A stretch of 64,000 nucleotides of DNA from Paenimyroides baculatum (lineage in GTDB: Bacteria; Bacteroidota; Bacteroidia; Flavobacteriales; Flavobacteriaceae), in assembly GCF_008629655.1 (NCBI RefSeq), contig NZ_VWSG01000003.1, positions 1 through 64,000 of the forward strand, written 5' to 3'. The translations under genes were made by a program, and so were the position numbers. The notes under the pieces are model-generated. The model did not search any database and had not been told where the DNA came from. It saw nothing but the letters and a program-made list of their open reading frames with translations. Numbering within the stretch: the stretch's first letter is position 1; the number at the start of each line of letters is the position of its first letter. Below, piece by piece: positions 35,014 to 43,458 of the stretch.

Positions 35014-35516
35014 CAGTTTAATACTTTTACATGAAAGTCAGTCTCGTTTTCCTTTGAATACGATGCTATTTCTTTATAATTTTTTACTGCTTTTTTATAT
35101 TCCTTATCGGTTAGGTATCCTTTATCTAGAACTTTAAATTTTGTAGCCTTCTGGCTTTTAGCTTTACCATCGATTATAATATAATTGTTTTGCTTAATGA
35201 TATCTGTTGTTGTTACAATAAAACTTCCGACAAAAAAACCTGCTTTCTCAACTTTTTCTTTAAAAACTCTAGGAGTTAACTCGTTACCTTGTTTAAGGGC
35301 AACAGTAAAGGTATTTGTATTGAGATCAGTGTCAATTTTTTCTACTCCCGGAATTGTTTCCAGCTGTTTATAAATTGCATTGGAACACATTGAGCATGTA
35401 AGACCCGTAGCCTGTAACTCGATTTTTGACATTTGCGCTTTGCTTATCACAGTGCACAATAAAAAAAATGCGGTAAATAAGCCTTTTAGATTAGCGATTT
35501 TAATATTTTGATTCAT
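35013..35516 (-). CDS. Exported heavy-metal-associated (HMA) domain protein
   Basis: A 167-residue protein with a signal region ending in SKAQ, followed by an HMA fold with GLTCSMCSNAIYKQL (the CxxC metal site) and typical strand order. After about residue 100 there is a second, less clear domain without a CxxC pair. Such proteins bind Cu(I) or Zn. It is transcribed between the second HMA protein and the barrel gene. An exported HMA domain suggests the periplasm as site of metal capture. Confidence 0.85.
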   Translation of the reverse strand: MNQNIKIANLKGLFTAFFLLCTVISKAQMSKIELQATGLTCSMCSNAIYKQLETIPGVEKIDTDLNTNTFTVALKQGNELTPRVFKEKVEKAGFFVGSFIVTTTDIIKQNNYIIIDGKAKSQKATKFKVLDKGYLTDKEYKKAVKNYKEIASYSKENETDFHVKVLN

Positions 35517-35633
35517 ATTCTTATATTTTTTATCAGACAGACAGCAAGGTTATAAACTGACATACAAGTTATATATCTTCATACCCAAGTGATGTCTATT
35601 AATGTAGATTAATTTAATTATAATTTAATACCC

Positions 35634-35990
35634 CTAAGATTCAGACTGCAACCTTCTGTTGTACTGGCAGCAAGCTGGTAATTTTGCGTACACGTCATCA
35701 GGTGCGTAATATTTATCGTTATCATACCCAGCCGACGCTATACGTTTTAAAATTTCTTCTTTACTGGTTTTCTGTTCGTCAAAAGTAAGGATGGCTGTTT
35801 TAGTATCTTTGTTCCAAACTACATTGGCAACATTCTCTACATTGCCCGCTTTTTCTATGGTTGTTTTACACATTCCGCAATTACCGTTAATATTAACGGT
35901 TTCTTTTTTGGTATTTTTAATTTGTGCAAAAGTGTTTGTTGCTGATAGTATTAAAGAAACTACCAGCATTATTTTTACTATTGATTTCAT
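35634..35990 (-). CDS. Exported HMA domain protein, short form
   Basis: A 118-residue protein with a signal peptide (cut near TNTFAQ) and a single HMA domain: NGNCGMCKTTIEKAGN with both Cys, then VVWNKDTKTAILTFDEQKTS and RIASAGYDNDKY. A further CC pair lies in LPACCQYNRR near the end. It is a periplasmic or secreted metal carrier, probably for copper. It is the first HMA gene of the cluster read from the minus strand after the Cys-rich protein. Confidence 0.85.
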   Translation of the reverse strand: MKSIVKIMLVVSLILSATNTFAQIKNTKKETVNINGNCGMCKTTIEKAGNVENVANVVWNKDTKTAILTFDEQKTSKEEILKRIASAGYDNDKYYAPDDVYAKLPACCQYNRRLQSES

Positions 35991-36083
35991 TTTGGTAAAT
36001 TTTAATTAATGATATAATTAATAGAGTCGACAAAAGCTAAATTAGCTTTCGACCAGACATAATTATGGCTGTTAAATAAAAGT

Positions 36084-36479
36084 TTAGCCTATTTTTGGTG
36101 GTTGCCAAATAGAAAAATACCCCGAAGAATAGTAAGTATTTTTAAAGTCGAAATTTTGCTTTTCTGTATCTGCAAAATGGTCTTTTGTAATAAAATAACT
36201 ACGGACAGGCACGCCAAAAAGGGATAACGATGTACCCGTTCCACATTTACAAGAACTGTCACTGCACTTACCATTGCAGTCACTTAAAGATTTGTCTTTT
36301 TTGCATTTTTTTGTTTTGCAACAAGATTTTTTCTCCGTTTTTACAGATGTTTTTTGCAAACAACATTTCTTTTCAATACCTGTTGCTTTTTTAGCACAAG
36401 CATAAGTATTGTTTGGTATTACGATAAATACCAAACACAATAAAATTGTAAAACCGATATGTTTAATCAAATTTTTCAA
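36084..36479 (-). CDS. Secreted cysteine-rich protein
   Basis: A 131-residue protein with a signal peptide and a Cys- and Lys-rich middle with pairs such as KKCCLQK, KSCCKTKKC, DCNGKCSDSSCKCG: about 12 Cys in 60 residues. The second half (FGVPVRSYFITKDHF) is Cys-free and aromatic. The Cys part would bind several soft-metal ions. It is the first gene of the metal cluster (36479 down to 34186). No named family is recognised. Confidence 0.65.
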   Translation of the reverse strand: MKNLIKHIGFTILLCLVFIVIPNNTYACAKKATGIEKKCCLQKTSVKTEKKSCCKTKKCKKDKSLSDCNGKCSDSSCKCGTGTSLSLFGVPVRSYFITKDHFADTEKQNFDFKNTYYSSGYFSIWQPPKIG

Positions 36480-36544
36480 TAAAACGAAGTTATAAAATTT
36501 TTCTTTCTGTATGACGGTTTTATATTTTATTTAATATTAACTCT

Positions 36545-36672
36545 AATAGAAATATCTTGTTTCGAGATCTCTATTCCAGTAACAGTTAGATTTCGTTTTT
36601 TTTTCTTTTACGTTCACGCATTATTTCGCAGCTTCAAAGCAGTGACTCGATCGCAAAGTCTGAACGAAGTTA
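36545..36672. repeat. Dispersed intergenic repeat, copy 2
   Basis: Contains AATATCTTGTTTCGAGATCTC and goes on in the same order as copy 1 at 29231: T-rich block, TTTTACG, then a block with CAGCTT and GTGAC. Identity falls in the later part. Confidence 0.6.
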
Positions 36673-36771
36673 ATCTTACGGTTTGAAAGATCAAAAAGAA
36701 ACAAAAGTCTCTTTTTAATTTTTACTGTTCGGGTTTTCCACCACCGCCGAACTGACGGGGGCGTTGCAGTT

Positions 36772-36831
36772 GTAGAAATATCTGGCTTTGAGATCTCCTT
36801 GTTATTGATAGATATATTTCGGTTTCTCTGT
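36772..36831. repeat. Dispersed intergenic repeat, copy 3
   Basis: TAGAAATATCTGGCTTTGAG then GATCTCC and TTATTGATAG, close to copy 1 over about 50 bp. As in copy 1, it follows GAACTGACG by a short spacer. Confidence 0.6.
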
Positions 36832-37163
36832 ACTTTTACACAAAAAGTATCAACTACGAGCCTAACTGAATAGATCTGATTACTACACAAGATAAAAGCG
36901 AAGTAATCATGATAACTAAAACAAAATAGTTACGCTTGAATAAAAGTCTTTTTGTTGCGGCGATCTTTTAATCGGTCGAAAATCACTTTTAAAGCTACCA
37001 AACCGCAGTTCGGCAGGCTATTAGATTCAGAAAGTACAAAGTTCACGTTTTGCGTTTGGATAGAAATTTGTATTTTAGTTAAAGTTTCGGTTTAAAAGTG
37101 TCAACATCGCAAATTCTCGAAAAGTTAGCCGTCATTTCAACCAACAATACTCAACATCAAACT

Positions 37164-37596
37164 ATGGAAAACAAAAAAAACAACATTGAGAGGATTAGCA
37201 ACCGTTAGTTTTTTTGCCGACAATTTGCAGGAAGCAAAAAAATGGTATACCGAATTCCTAGGAATCGATCGGTATTACATTTTTCCCGATAAGGAAAATC
37301 CCGCTTATATCGAGTTTCGTATTGGAGATTTTGAACACGAGTTGGGTATTATTGACAAGAAATACCAGCCTAAGTTGGCTTCTGATAAAATAGGTGGTGC
37401 CGTTGTGTTTTGGCATGTGGACGATATAAAAAAAACATTTGAAAAGTTAGTAAAAATGGGCGCCACGGAATACGAAAAAATAACCGAAAGAGAAGACGGA
37501 TTTATCACCTCTTCAGTTGTTGACCCCTTTGGCAACATTTTGGGTATTATGTACAATCCACACTATTTAGAGATTTTAAAATCTATGAACCGATGA
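37164..37596 (+). pseudogene. VOC/glyoxalase-family protein, start out of frame (A8)
   Basis: The reading frame for the body (LRGLATVSFFADNLQEAKKWYTEFLG and on, to 37596) is a full VOC (bleomycin-resistance/glyoxalase) domain, with SSVVDPFGNILGIMYNPH at the end. The natural ATG at 37164 (MENKK) lies one frame off because of an A8 run at 37173-37180; seven A bases would join MENKKTT to LRGLATV. Otherwise translation could use a TTG at 37186. The domain is complete (about 140 residues). It may act on a small electrophile or bind a drug. The next gene overlaps its stop by four bases. Confidence 0.75.
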
Positions 37597-38021
37597 GAAC
37601 AGTAGCTCAAAAAATGGGTATCAAGGAAAAAACATCTGCCTATTTTGAAAACGCTCCCAAAGAAGCCGTTGAAGACATGCATCTACCTGAAATCAATATA
37701 TCAAAAACCTTAAAAGGCGAATTTGATTACATTCACTTTTTTGCCAAAACACAGGCAGAACAGACAAAGATTTTTCCGAAACTAAAAGAGCATCTAAAGC
37801 TAGATGGAATGCTTTGGATATCATGGCCCAAAGGTGGACAGTTGGGCACCGACCTCACTTTACCGAAAGTTATTCAGATAGGTTACGAATTCGGTTTGGT
37901 AGAAAGTACCTGTTTAAGCGTTAATGACACTTGGTCGGCATCAAAATTTACACATCCGAAGAAAGGAAAAATATATAACAACAGCCACGCTAAATTAAAA
38001 TCGAGAACAACGAATCGTTAA
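37593..38021 (+). CDS. DUF3052-like protein
   Basis: A 142-residue soluble protein with the DUF3052 pattern: MGIKEKTSAYFENAPKEAVEDM, FDYIHFFAKTQAE, LKLDGMLWISWPKG and KVIQIGYEFGLVESTCLSVNDTWSASKF. It overlaps the VOC gene by ATGA, so the two are translationally coupled and likely act together. DUF3052 proteins appear widely as small single-domain proteins of unknown role. Confidence 0.78.
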   Translation: MRTVAQKMGIKEKTSAYFENAPKEAVEDMHLPEINISKTLKGEFDYIHFFAKTQAEQTKIFPKLKEHLKLDGMLWISWPKGGQLGTDLTLPKVIQIGYEFGLVESTCLSVNDTWSASKFTHPKKGKIYNNSHAKLKSRTTNR

Positions 38022-38074
38022 CATGAACTGTGTAAAAGCAGAACTTATTGAGTACTTTTATAATTACATTAGTT

Positions 38075-38137
38075 TTAAATAACGGCAATGCAGAAGTAAT
38101 TATCTGCCAAAACCACTATTACAAACAATATTATTAA
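38075..38137 (-). pseudogene. DUF3667 C-terminal remnant
   Basis: About 20 codons (SLIILFVIVVLADNYFCIAV) closely match the end of the DUF3667 protein at 30000-30737, and the following 20 bp also match. It is the tail left from a duplication. The rest of the copy is gone; the next gene begins 16 bp further in the other direction. Confidence 0.7.
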
Positions 38138-38152
38138 TGAATAATTAAAAAA

Positions 38153-38644
38153 ATGAAAAGTTATTCTTTTAATGTGGTTATAGAAATAATTGGAATTAAT
38201 CCTTATGTTCAAATACCAGATATCATTCTTACAGAGATTTTCATTCAAGCTGGTAAAGATAAAGGGCATATCCCAATTAAAGGAACAGTAAATGGATTAC
38301 CTTACTTACAAACTTTAGTCAAATACAAGGGCATTTGGCGACTTTACATAAATTTAACTATGCTTAAAGATTCGCCAAAACGCATTGGAGAAACCATTGA
38401 AGTCACCATTGAATATGATCCGTCGGACAGGACAATAAAGCCACATCCTAAATTCATTGAAGCGCTAAACAATAATGAAATAGCAAAGTCAAAATTTGAT
38501 AGTTTATCTCCTTCTGCAAAAAAAGAAATGGTGCGTTACATTACCTTATTAAAAACAGAGGAAAGTAGAGACCGAATAATTGAGAGAGCAATTAATTATC
38601 TGTTGGGAAAAAGTACCTTTATTGGAAAAAAAATGCTTAAATAA
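38153..38644 (+). CDS. YdeI/OmpD-associated DUF1905-type protein
   Basis: A 163-residue protein with an N-terminal DUF1905 beta barrel (PIKGTVNGLPYLQTLVKYKGIWRLYINL) and a C-terminal YdeI-like helical part (LSPSAKKEMVRYITLLKTEESRDRIIERAINYL). Bacteroidota relatives are annotated as bacteriocin-protection proteins; YdeI confers polymyxin tolerance in Salmonella. The start overlaps nothing and has little RBS. Role in envelope stress is plausible only. Confidence 0.8.
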   Translation: MKSYSFNVVIEIIGINPYVQIPDIILTEIFIQAGKDKGHIPIKGTVNGLPYLQTLVKYKGIWRLYINLTMLKDSPKRIGETIEVTIEYDPSDRTIKPHPKFIEALNNNEIAKSKFDSLSPSAKKEMVRYITLLKTEESRDRIIERAINYLLGKSTFIGKKMLK

Positions 38645-38976
38645 AGCGTATATCAAAAACCTCATTAAAAATTAATCTTAGAAAAAATTAGTTCATGTAC
38701 TTGCATAAATTTGTAGAATTAGCAAAAGAATTTTTGATGTATAAAGGTTACAAAGTTGTTGGTACGGTTAATAATACTGTTGAATAAAACAGAAATAAAT
38801 GCTTTGACCACTTCCCTATTCAACTGTCTCTAAAAATAAAAGTAGTACCAAAGTTAAGTTTGTTTTATCAATAAATAACATATTAAAAATCCTTTTATAC
38901 TAAACGTCTACAACATTTTATAATTAAATTAAACCAACTTTTATTAAAAATTTTTTGTTCAAAACAAAATTACTAT
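38645..38976. other. Intergenic region
   Basis: A 30-codon frame at 38694 (MYLHKFVELAKEFLMYKGYKV) resembles a gene start but ends at once. Apart from this, nothing. The PadR promoter and operator begin at 38977. Confidence 0.4.
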
Positions 38977-39006
38977 TACATTTGTACTATACAATTTGTA
39001 TAATAC
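38977..39006 (+). promoter_or_regulatory. PadR promoter and palindromic operator
   Basis: TACATTTG (38977-38984), with TTTTG about 20 bp upstream, forms a promoter. It is directly followed, overlapping by one base, by a large inverted repeat GTACTATACAA-T-TTGTATAATAC (38984-39006, one mismatch in 11). Such ATAC...GTAT palindromes are usual PadR operators, so the regulator should repress its own transcription here. Confidence 0.75.
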
Positions 39007-39018
39007 ATATTATTTAGT

Positions 39019-39384
39019 ATGAAAAATGAATTAAAATTGACCGAACTTTTATCTTCTTGGGAAGACACATACAAAAAAGGACAATTAACCTTGTGGATTT
39101 TCCTTTCATTACAAGAAGGCACAAAGTATGTAGATGAAATAAAAGATTTTGTAGAGACCAAATCAAACGGAACCATTACCTGTGAAGAGCAAAGCTTGTA
39201 CCGTGCATTAAGGAAGTACGAACTAATTGAAGTATTAAAACACGAACTTCGCAAAGGAAACAAAGGACCTGACAGAAAATACTATTATCTGACCGATTTG
39301 GGATCAGAACTTTTTAAAAAGTTCGTTGACAGAAACATCAATCTGTTTTATTCTGAAGAAATTAAAAAACTTTTAAAACCATAA
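39019..39384 (+). CDS. PadR-family transcriptional regulator
   Basis: A 121-residue winged-helix protein with the PadR pattern: TLWIFLSLQEGTKYVDEIKDF, then ITCEEQSLYRALRKYELIEV and GPDRKYYYLTDLGSELFKKF. It is short, with only a brief C-terminal dimer helix. It starts 13 bp after a perfect-looking operator, and the next gene, 3 bp downstream, encodes a membrane protein that it most likely controls. PadR proteins often respond to phenolic acids or toxic lipophilic compounds. Confidence 0.88.
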   Translation: MKNELKLTELLSSWEDTYKKGQLTLWIFLSLQEGTKYVDEIKDFVETKSNGTITCEEQSLYRALRKYELIEVLKHELRKGNKGPDRKYYYLTDLGSELFKKFVDRNINLFYSEEIKKLLKP

Positions 39385-39387
39385 ATT

Positions 39388-39807
39388 ATGAAAACGATCA
39401 TACCCTACTTATTAAAGTTTGCTGTAGCAGCTACTTTTTTAACCATAGTATTCAGATATTTTTTAAGCTATGGTATAGATAACAAATCTGCAACTATCAT
39501 TGCACTATCTGCAGTGTTTTATGGAACTGCTATGTTTATAAGCGGATGGTATTTTGGAAGAAAAGACGGAGAATACCTGCCCATTTACGATGTTGGTTTT
39601 AGATTTCATGCCACAACCTACCTTGTACACAACCTTATTTCTGTTTTGTGGTTCACTTTTAGCTTTAATTCTAACTATGAAAAATTGCAGATAATATACA
39701 GCACAGCATTAATCTGGGGAATACTGTTAATTCTACATTTGATCTTTTATTTGCGTGCAAGAAAAAAATCGATCAATAACCTGTATAAGGAAGACCTTTT
39801 TGATTAA
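39388..39807 (+). CDS. Small membrane protein paired with PadR
   Basis: A 139-residue protein with four membrane helices (about 8-26, 36-54, 75-95 and 104-125) and the polar piece YFGRKDGEYLPIYDVGFRFH between helices 2 and 3. No known family motif. It is 3 bp behind the PadR gene and probably the target of that repressor. The basic tail (RARKKSINN) fits a cytoplasmic C-terminus. Confidence 0.7.
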   Translation: MKTIIPYLLKFAVAATFLTIVFRYFLSYGIDNKSATIIALSAVFYGTAMFISGWYFGRKDGEYLPIYDVGFRFHATTYLVHNLISVLWFTFSFNSNYEKLQIIYSTALIWGILLILHLIFYLRARKKSINNLYKEDLFD

Positions 39808-39995
39808 ATAATAAGTAAACAGACGTTACCAGCAATATCATATTGAAATGCAAAAGCAAGAAAGGATATCAATTTTAGAACTCAGTCAACAGTAATCGGG
39901 CTAATTAAATGTCAAAATATTTAACTAGCGTAGCAGTCTATCATTACAAATAAAGCTAAATTTGCTGCACCGGGAAAATTTTAGAAGATTTATAA

Positions 39996-40883
39996 ATGAG
40001 CAAACAATATCAGATAACGAAGAGCTTTAACCATTTTGAATGGATCGACATCTGTAAACCGGATAAAGAGGAGCTGAAAAAAATAGCTGAAGCATATCAG
40101 TTGGATTATTTCCAGATCAAAGACAGTCTGCAGCCGGGTCACCTACCTAAAATAGAGATCCATGACCGATATACTTTTATTGTACTAAGGGCTTTCACTG
40201 CAAATTTTAAGACCGGAGCAAGCACCGTTCCCGAGCTTTCTAACAAAATTGCCTTTTTCTTTAATAAAGAAAAGTTGATCACTATTCATTCAACTGCGTT
40301 TGCATTCTTAAACATTCAGGATAAATCTTTCACTTCGGTAGAAGAGCTATTACTCCATATCATTTTTAAAATGGTTAATTCTTATGAGCAGCCTTTCGAA
40401 GAACTGGATACAAAAATAAGTGAACTTGAAAAAGTAATATTTTTAAAAGACTATACAAAAGTTTCTATTGAAAACCTTTACTTTTTGAAAGCGCAGGCAC
40501 GCATTACAAAAAAACTGTTACAGATTTTTCAGAATGTAGTAAACCAGATTCAGGTAAAAGATGAGCAGAGAACAGCACAACAAAATATAAAAGACCATCT
40601 TTTAAGCTTGATACTTAGTTACGATGAAGTTCTGGAAGATGCCAATAACCTGCTAAATTCGTATCACAGTGTAAATGCGCAGAAGAACAATGATGTTATG
40701 AAGCTACTTACCGTTTTCTCGGCCTTTTTTCTGCCGTTAACGTTTATTGCAGGGATTTATGGTATGAATTTCGATTATATGCCAGAGCTTGAATGGCATT
40801 TGGGCTATTTTGCCACACTTACCGTAATGCTTGTAATTGCAATTATAATATTTCTTTGGTTCAAGCGAAAAAAGATTTTATAG
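39996..40883 (+). CDS. corA: CorA-like divalent cation transporter
   Basis: A 295-residue CorA-type protein: an N-terminal cytoplasmic domain (1-235), a long helix, two C-terminal membrane helices (about 240-260 and 270-290) and the signature GMN in IYGMNFDYMPEL, followed by an acidic loop that attracts cations. The C-terminus is basic (KRKKIL), as in the pentameric family. It transports Mg, Co or Ni; here the substrate is not evident. Confidence 0.92.
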   Translation: MSKQYQITKSFNHFEWIDICKPDKEELKKIAEAYQLDYFQIKDSLQPGHLPKIEIHDRYTFIVLRAFTANFKTGASTVPELSNKIAFFFNKEKLITIHSTAFAFLNIQDKSFTSVEELLLHIIFKMVNSYEQPFEELDTKISELEKVIFLKDYTKVSIENLYFLKAQARITKKLLQIFQNVVNQIQVKDEQRTAQQNIKDHLLSLILSYDEVLEDANNLLNSYHSVNAQKNNDVMKLLTVFSAFFLPLTFIAGIYGMNFDYMPELEWHLGYFATLTVMLVIAIIIFLWFKRKKIL

Positions 40884-40940
40884 GATGGTAAAATTGATGA
40901 TTTGCATGTTTTAAAAACCGTTACAAAGTGAAAAATATGA

Positions 40941-41309
40941 TTAGTTATTTTCTGACTTCAATCGCCTTAAAATAACATCACGTAAACGCTCTTCATTTGC
41001 ATCGCCCCACATTCCCAACGCAGCAATTACAGGAATTACCGTTTTACCAAATTCCGTCAAACTGTACTCTACTTTTGGTGGCACAACCGCATAAATCTTT
41101 TTAGTAATCAATTCGTGGTCTTCCAATTCTTTCAATTGAATATTTAAGACACGTCTTGTTGCATCGGGAATTTTTCGTTGTAACTCACTGGGGCGCTGAT
41201 GTCCTTGATCGATAAACCACAACAAACGGATTTTCCATTTGCCGTACAGCACTTCCCCTATTAAATCTAAACCACAATTCAGATTTGGTAAAATCTTTCT
41301 TTCATACAT
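40941..41309 (-). CDS. HxlR-family regulator
   Basis: A 122-residue winged-helix protein. The early Cys lies in LNCGLDLIGEVLYGKWKIRLLWF, and the recognition part is PSELQRKIPDATRRVLNIQLKELEDHEL. Together with the divergent SDR gene at 41438 it makes a regulator-target pair, like the HxlR-nitroreductase pair at 25 kb. An electrophile or quinone may act on the Cys. Confidence 0.88.
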   Translation of the reverse strand: MYERKILPNLNCGLDLIGEVLYGKWKIRLLWFIDQGHQRPSELQRKIPDATRRVLNIQLKELEDHELITKKIYAVVPPKVEYSLTEFGKTVIPVIAALGMWGDANEERLRDVILRRLKSENN

Positions 41310-41437
41310 AAGACAAATGTAAACCTATGTTCCAAATTGTGCAATAGGGGAAAAATTTATCCCTATCTGAATCGTAATTCCGTACTTGTCCAAACTGTTT
41401 TTATACCTCAATTTTGCCCTATAAATAATTCTTAAAA

Positions 41438-42229
41438 ATGGAACAATTTAATTTCAACAATGAATTATCGGGCAAAATTGCTTTGGTAACAGGCGGAACG
41501 AAAGGAGCCGGAAAAGCAATAGCAGAAAGACTTTTACAGGCTGGCGCAACCGTCATCATCACGGCAAGAAACGCACCCGAAACAGAAAACGGCAACCTGC
41601 ATTTTATTACTGCTGATTTAAGTCAGGCAACAGATGCACAAAAAGTAATCAGTGAAGTACTTACAACTTATGGCGGACTGGATATTTTGGTGAACAACCT
41701 TGGTTCTTCAACCACTCCTGCCGGTGGCTTTGCTGCATTATCGGATGAAGATTGGGAATTGACCTTACAAGCAAATTTGCTTGCTCCTGTTCGATTGGAC
41801 AGAGGATTTTTACCACAAATGATTGAACGAAAAAGTGGTGTTATCATTCACATCGCTTCCATTCAGGGTAAATTACCGTTGTATGATTCTACTTTGCCTT
41901 ATGCGGCATCAAAAGCTGCTTTGATCAACTACAGTAAAAGCTTATCGAACGAAGTAACACCAAAAGGAGTTCGTGTGCTCACTGTTTCTCCGGGATGGAT
42001 CAATACCTCGGCATCGAAAGCATGGCTGGGTGAAATTGCAAGAAACGCGAACAGTACGGTAGAAGAAGCACAACAAGGTGTAATGGATGCTTTGGGCGGA
42101 ATTCCTTTTGGCAGACCTGCCGAACCAGAAGAAGTTGCTGAATTGGTTGGTTTTCTTGTTTCACCAAGAGCCAGTTATTTAACAGGAACTGAATTTATAA
42201 TCGATGGCGGAACCGTGCCAACAATTTAA
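41438..42229 (+). CDS. SDR-family oxidoreductase
   Basis: A 263-residue classical short-chain dehydrogenase: TGGTKGAGKAIAERL cofactor loop, NNLGSS motif, catalytic Ser at IASIQG, the YAASKAA tetrad piece and the end LTGTEFIIDGGTVP. It most likely uses NADP(H), given a basic residue near TKGAGK. It is divergent from the HxlR gene (128-bp gap) and followed at 20 bp by a small NTF2-like gene, so a regulated detoxification unit is likely. Substrate unknown. Confidence 0.9.
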   Translation: MEQFNFNNELSGKIALVTGGTKGAGKAIAERLLQAGATVIITARNAPETENGNLHFITADLSQATDAQKVISEVLTTYGGLDILVNNLGSSTTPAGGFAALSDEDWELTLQANLLAPVRLDRGFLPQMIERKSGVIIHIASIQGKLPLYDSTLPYAASKAALINYSKSLSNEVTPKGVRVLTVSPGWINTSASKAWLGEIARNANSTVEEAQQGVMDALGGIPFGRPAEPEEVAELVGFLVSPRASYLTGTEFIIDGGTVPTI

Positions 42230-42249
42230 TAATATTAAAAACTTAAAAA

Positions 42250-42567
42250 ATGAACTTACCTAAAGTAATTGCAAAATTAACAGAAGCGCAAAACAATTTT
42301 GACAGTGTTGCTTATGCAGCATGTTTTACAGAAACTGCCGTTGTTTTTGACGAAGGCAAAACACACAATGGGAGAAAAGAAATAGAAAACTGGATTGACA
42401 AAGCCAATAGAGAATATCAGGCTACAATGAAGCCGTTATACTATAACGAAACCGAAAATATCTTATCAGCAGAAACTTCAGGCAATTTTCCGGGAAGCCC
42501 AATTGTATTGAATTACCATTTACAGATAATTGACGAATTGATACAATCATTGAAGATTACAGGATAA
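42250..42567 (+). CDS. NTF2/SnoaL-like small protein
   Basis: A 105-residue protein with the SnoaL/NTF2-like pattern: an N-terminal helix pair (LTEAQNNFDSVAYAACFTETAVVFDEGKTHNG), then REYQATMKPLYYNETENILSAETSGNFPGSPIVLNYHLQI. Members of this fold are either small enzymes or binding proteins. It starts 20 bp after the SDR stop and is probably part of the same operon. Slightly shorter than usual (about 110-120), but complete to the last strand. Confidence 0.75.
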   Translation: MNLPKVIAKLTEAQNNFDSVAYAACFTETAVVFDEGKTHNGRKEIENWIDKANREYQATMKPLYYNETENILSAETSGNFPGSPIVLNYHLQIIDELIQSLKITG

Positions 42568-42651
42568 ATTGAAATGGCTATCTTAGCCATTTCTTTTTGC
42601 TTAAGAAAAGAAGTTTTAAAATCACCACAAACAATAAAATCAGATCTAAGA

Positions 42652-43200
42652 GTGTCTTATTGTACAGCTATTGTAAATATGCAATCCGAAGAAAAAAAGG
42701 CTTTGCACAAAAACTATCACGACAACCACTATGGTTTCCCAATCCACGATGAAAACGAGTTATTTGGAAGATTAATTTTAGAGATCAATCAGGCCGGATT
42801 GAGTTGGGAAACGATTTTGAAGAAAGAGCAATCGTTTAGAAATGCTTACAGCAATTTCAATATCGAAAAAGTTGCAGCATATTCCGAAGCAGACAGAGAA
42901 AGGCTGTTGGCTGATGCAGGAATTATTCGCAACAAACTAAAAGTAAATGCCGCAATAGAAAACGCAAAAGCAATTCTTCTTTTGCAGAAAGAGTTTGGTT
43001 CTTTTGAAAAATGGTTAGCACATCATCATCCAAAAACCAAAGAAGAATGGGTTAAATTATTCAAGAAAACATTCCGCTTTACAGGAGGCGAAATTGTTAA
43101 CGAGTTTTTAATGAGCATTGGTTACCTTCGCGGTGCCCATGATGATGATTGCCCTGTTTTTAAGGAAATTTTAGAACAAAAACCAATGTGGACGAAATGA
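42652..43200 (+). CDS. tag: DNA-3-methyladenine glycosylase I (Tag)
   Basis: A 182-residue enzyme that removes 3-methyladenine from DNA. Recognised by NYHDNHYGFPIHDENELFGRLILEINQAGLSWETILKK and the C-terminal GYLRGAHDDDCPVF. The frame continues to 42574, but GTG at 42652 gives MSYCTAI, placing a Cys at position 4 as in E. coli Tag, where it ligates zinc with the late His and Cys (H and C of HDDDC). I therefore take GTG as the start. It follows the SDR/NTF2 operon by 84 bp and may be co-expressed. Confidence 0.87.
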   Translation: MSYCTAIVNMQSEEKKALHKNYHDNHYGFPIHDENELFGRLILEINQAGLSWETILKKEQSFRNAYSNFNIEKVAAYSEADRERLLADAGIIRNKLKVNAAIENAKAILLLQKEFGSFEKWLAHHHPKTKEEWVKLFKKTFRFTGGEIVNEFLMSIGYLRGAHDDDCPVFKEILEQKPMWTK

Positions 43201-43260
43201 TCATTAGAAGAAAAGAAAGATAGCATTACAAAATTAGTACATCTTAATAGCAAACAACAA

Positions 43261-43284
43261 TAAGAGCATTTTTGCATGCTCTTA
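43261..43284. terminator. Terminator after tag
   Basis: TAAGAGCAT, loop TTTTGC, ATGCTCTTA. A perfect 9-bp stem; the T-run is modest. Confidence 0.7.
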
Positions 43285-43458
43285 AATCTTAATAATACTC
43301 TATTTACAAAATATCAGTCCCTCCTGCTCTTTTCAACTCTTTTTGGAGAAGAAGGGAATATGATATTTTTTATTTATTCTGATTCTACTTTTGCTGCTGC
43401 TGGCAATGCCTTTTAAAAAAACATATCACTAATTAAAATTAAATCATTTAATAACGAT

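Larger units (their letters stand above)
36480..37163. other. Gene-free region with dispersed repeats
   Basis: Nearly 700 bp without a credible gene. It holds the two repeat copies listed at 36545 and 36772 and short GAACTGACG pieces like those at 28.6-29.2 kb. Confidence 0.6.

Noticed and set aside
36621..36890. Minus-strand 89-codon ORF
   Set aside because: It lies wholly over the dispersed repeats and has no family signal; most likely a chance frame.
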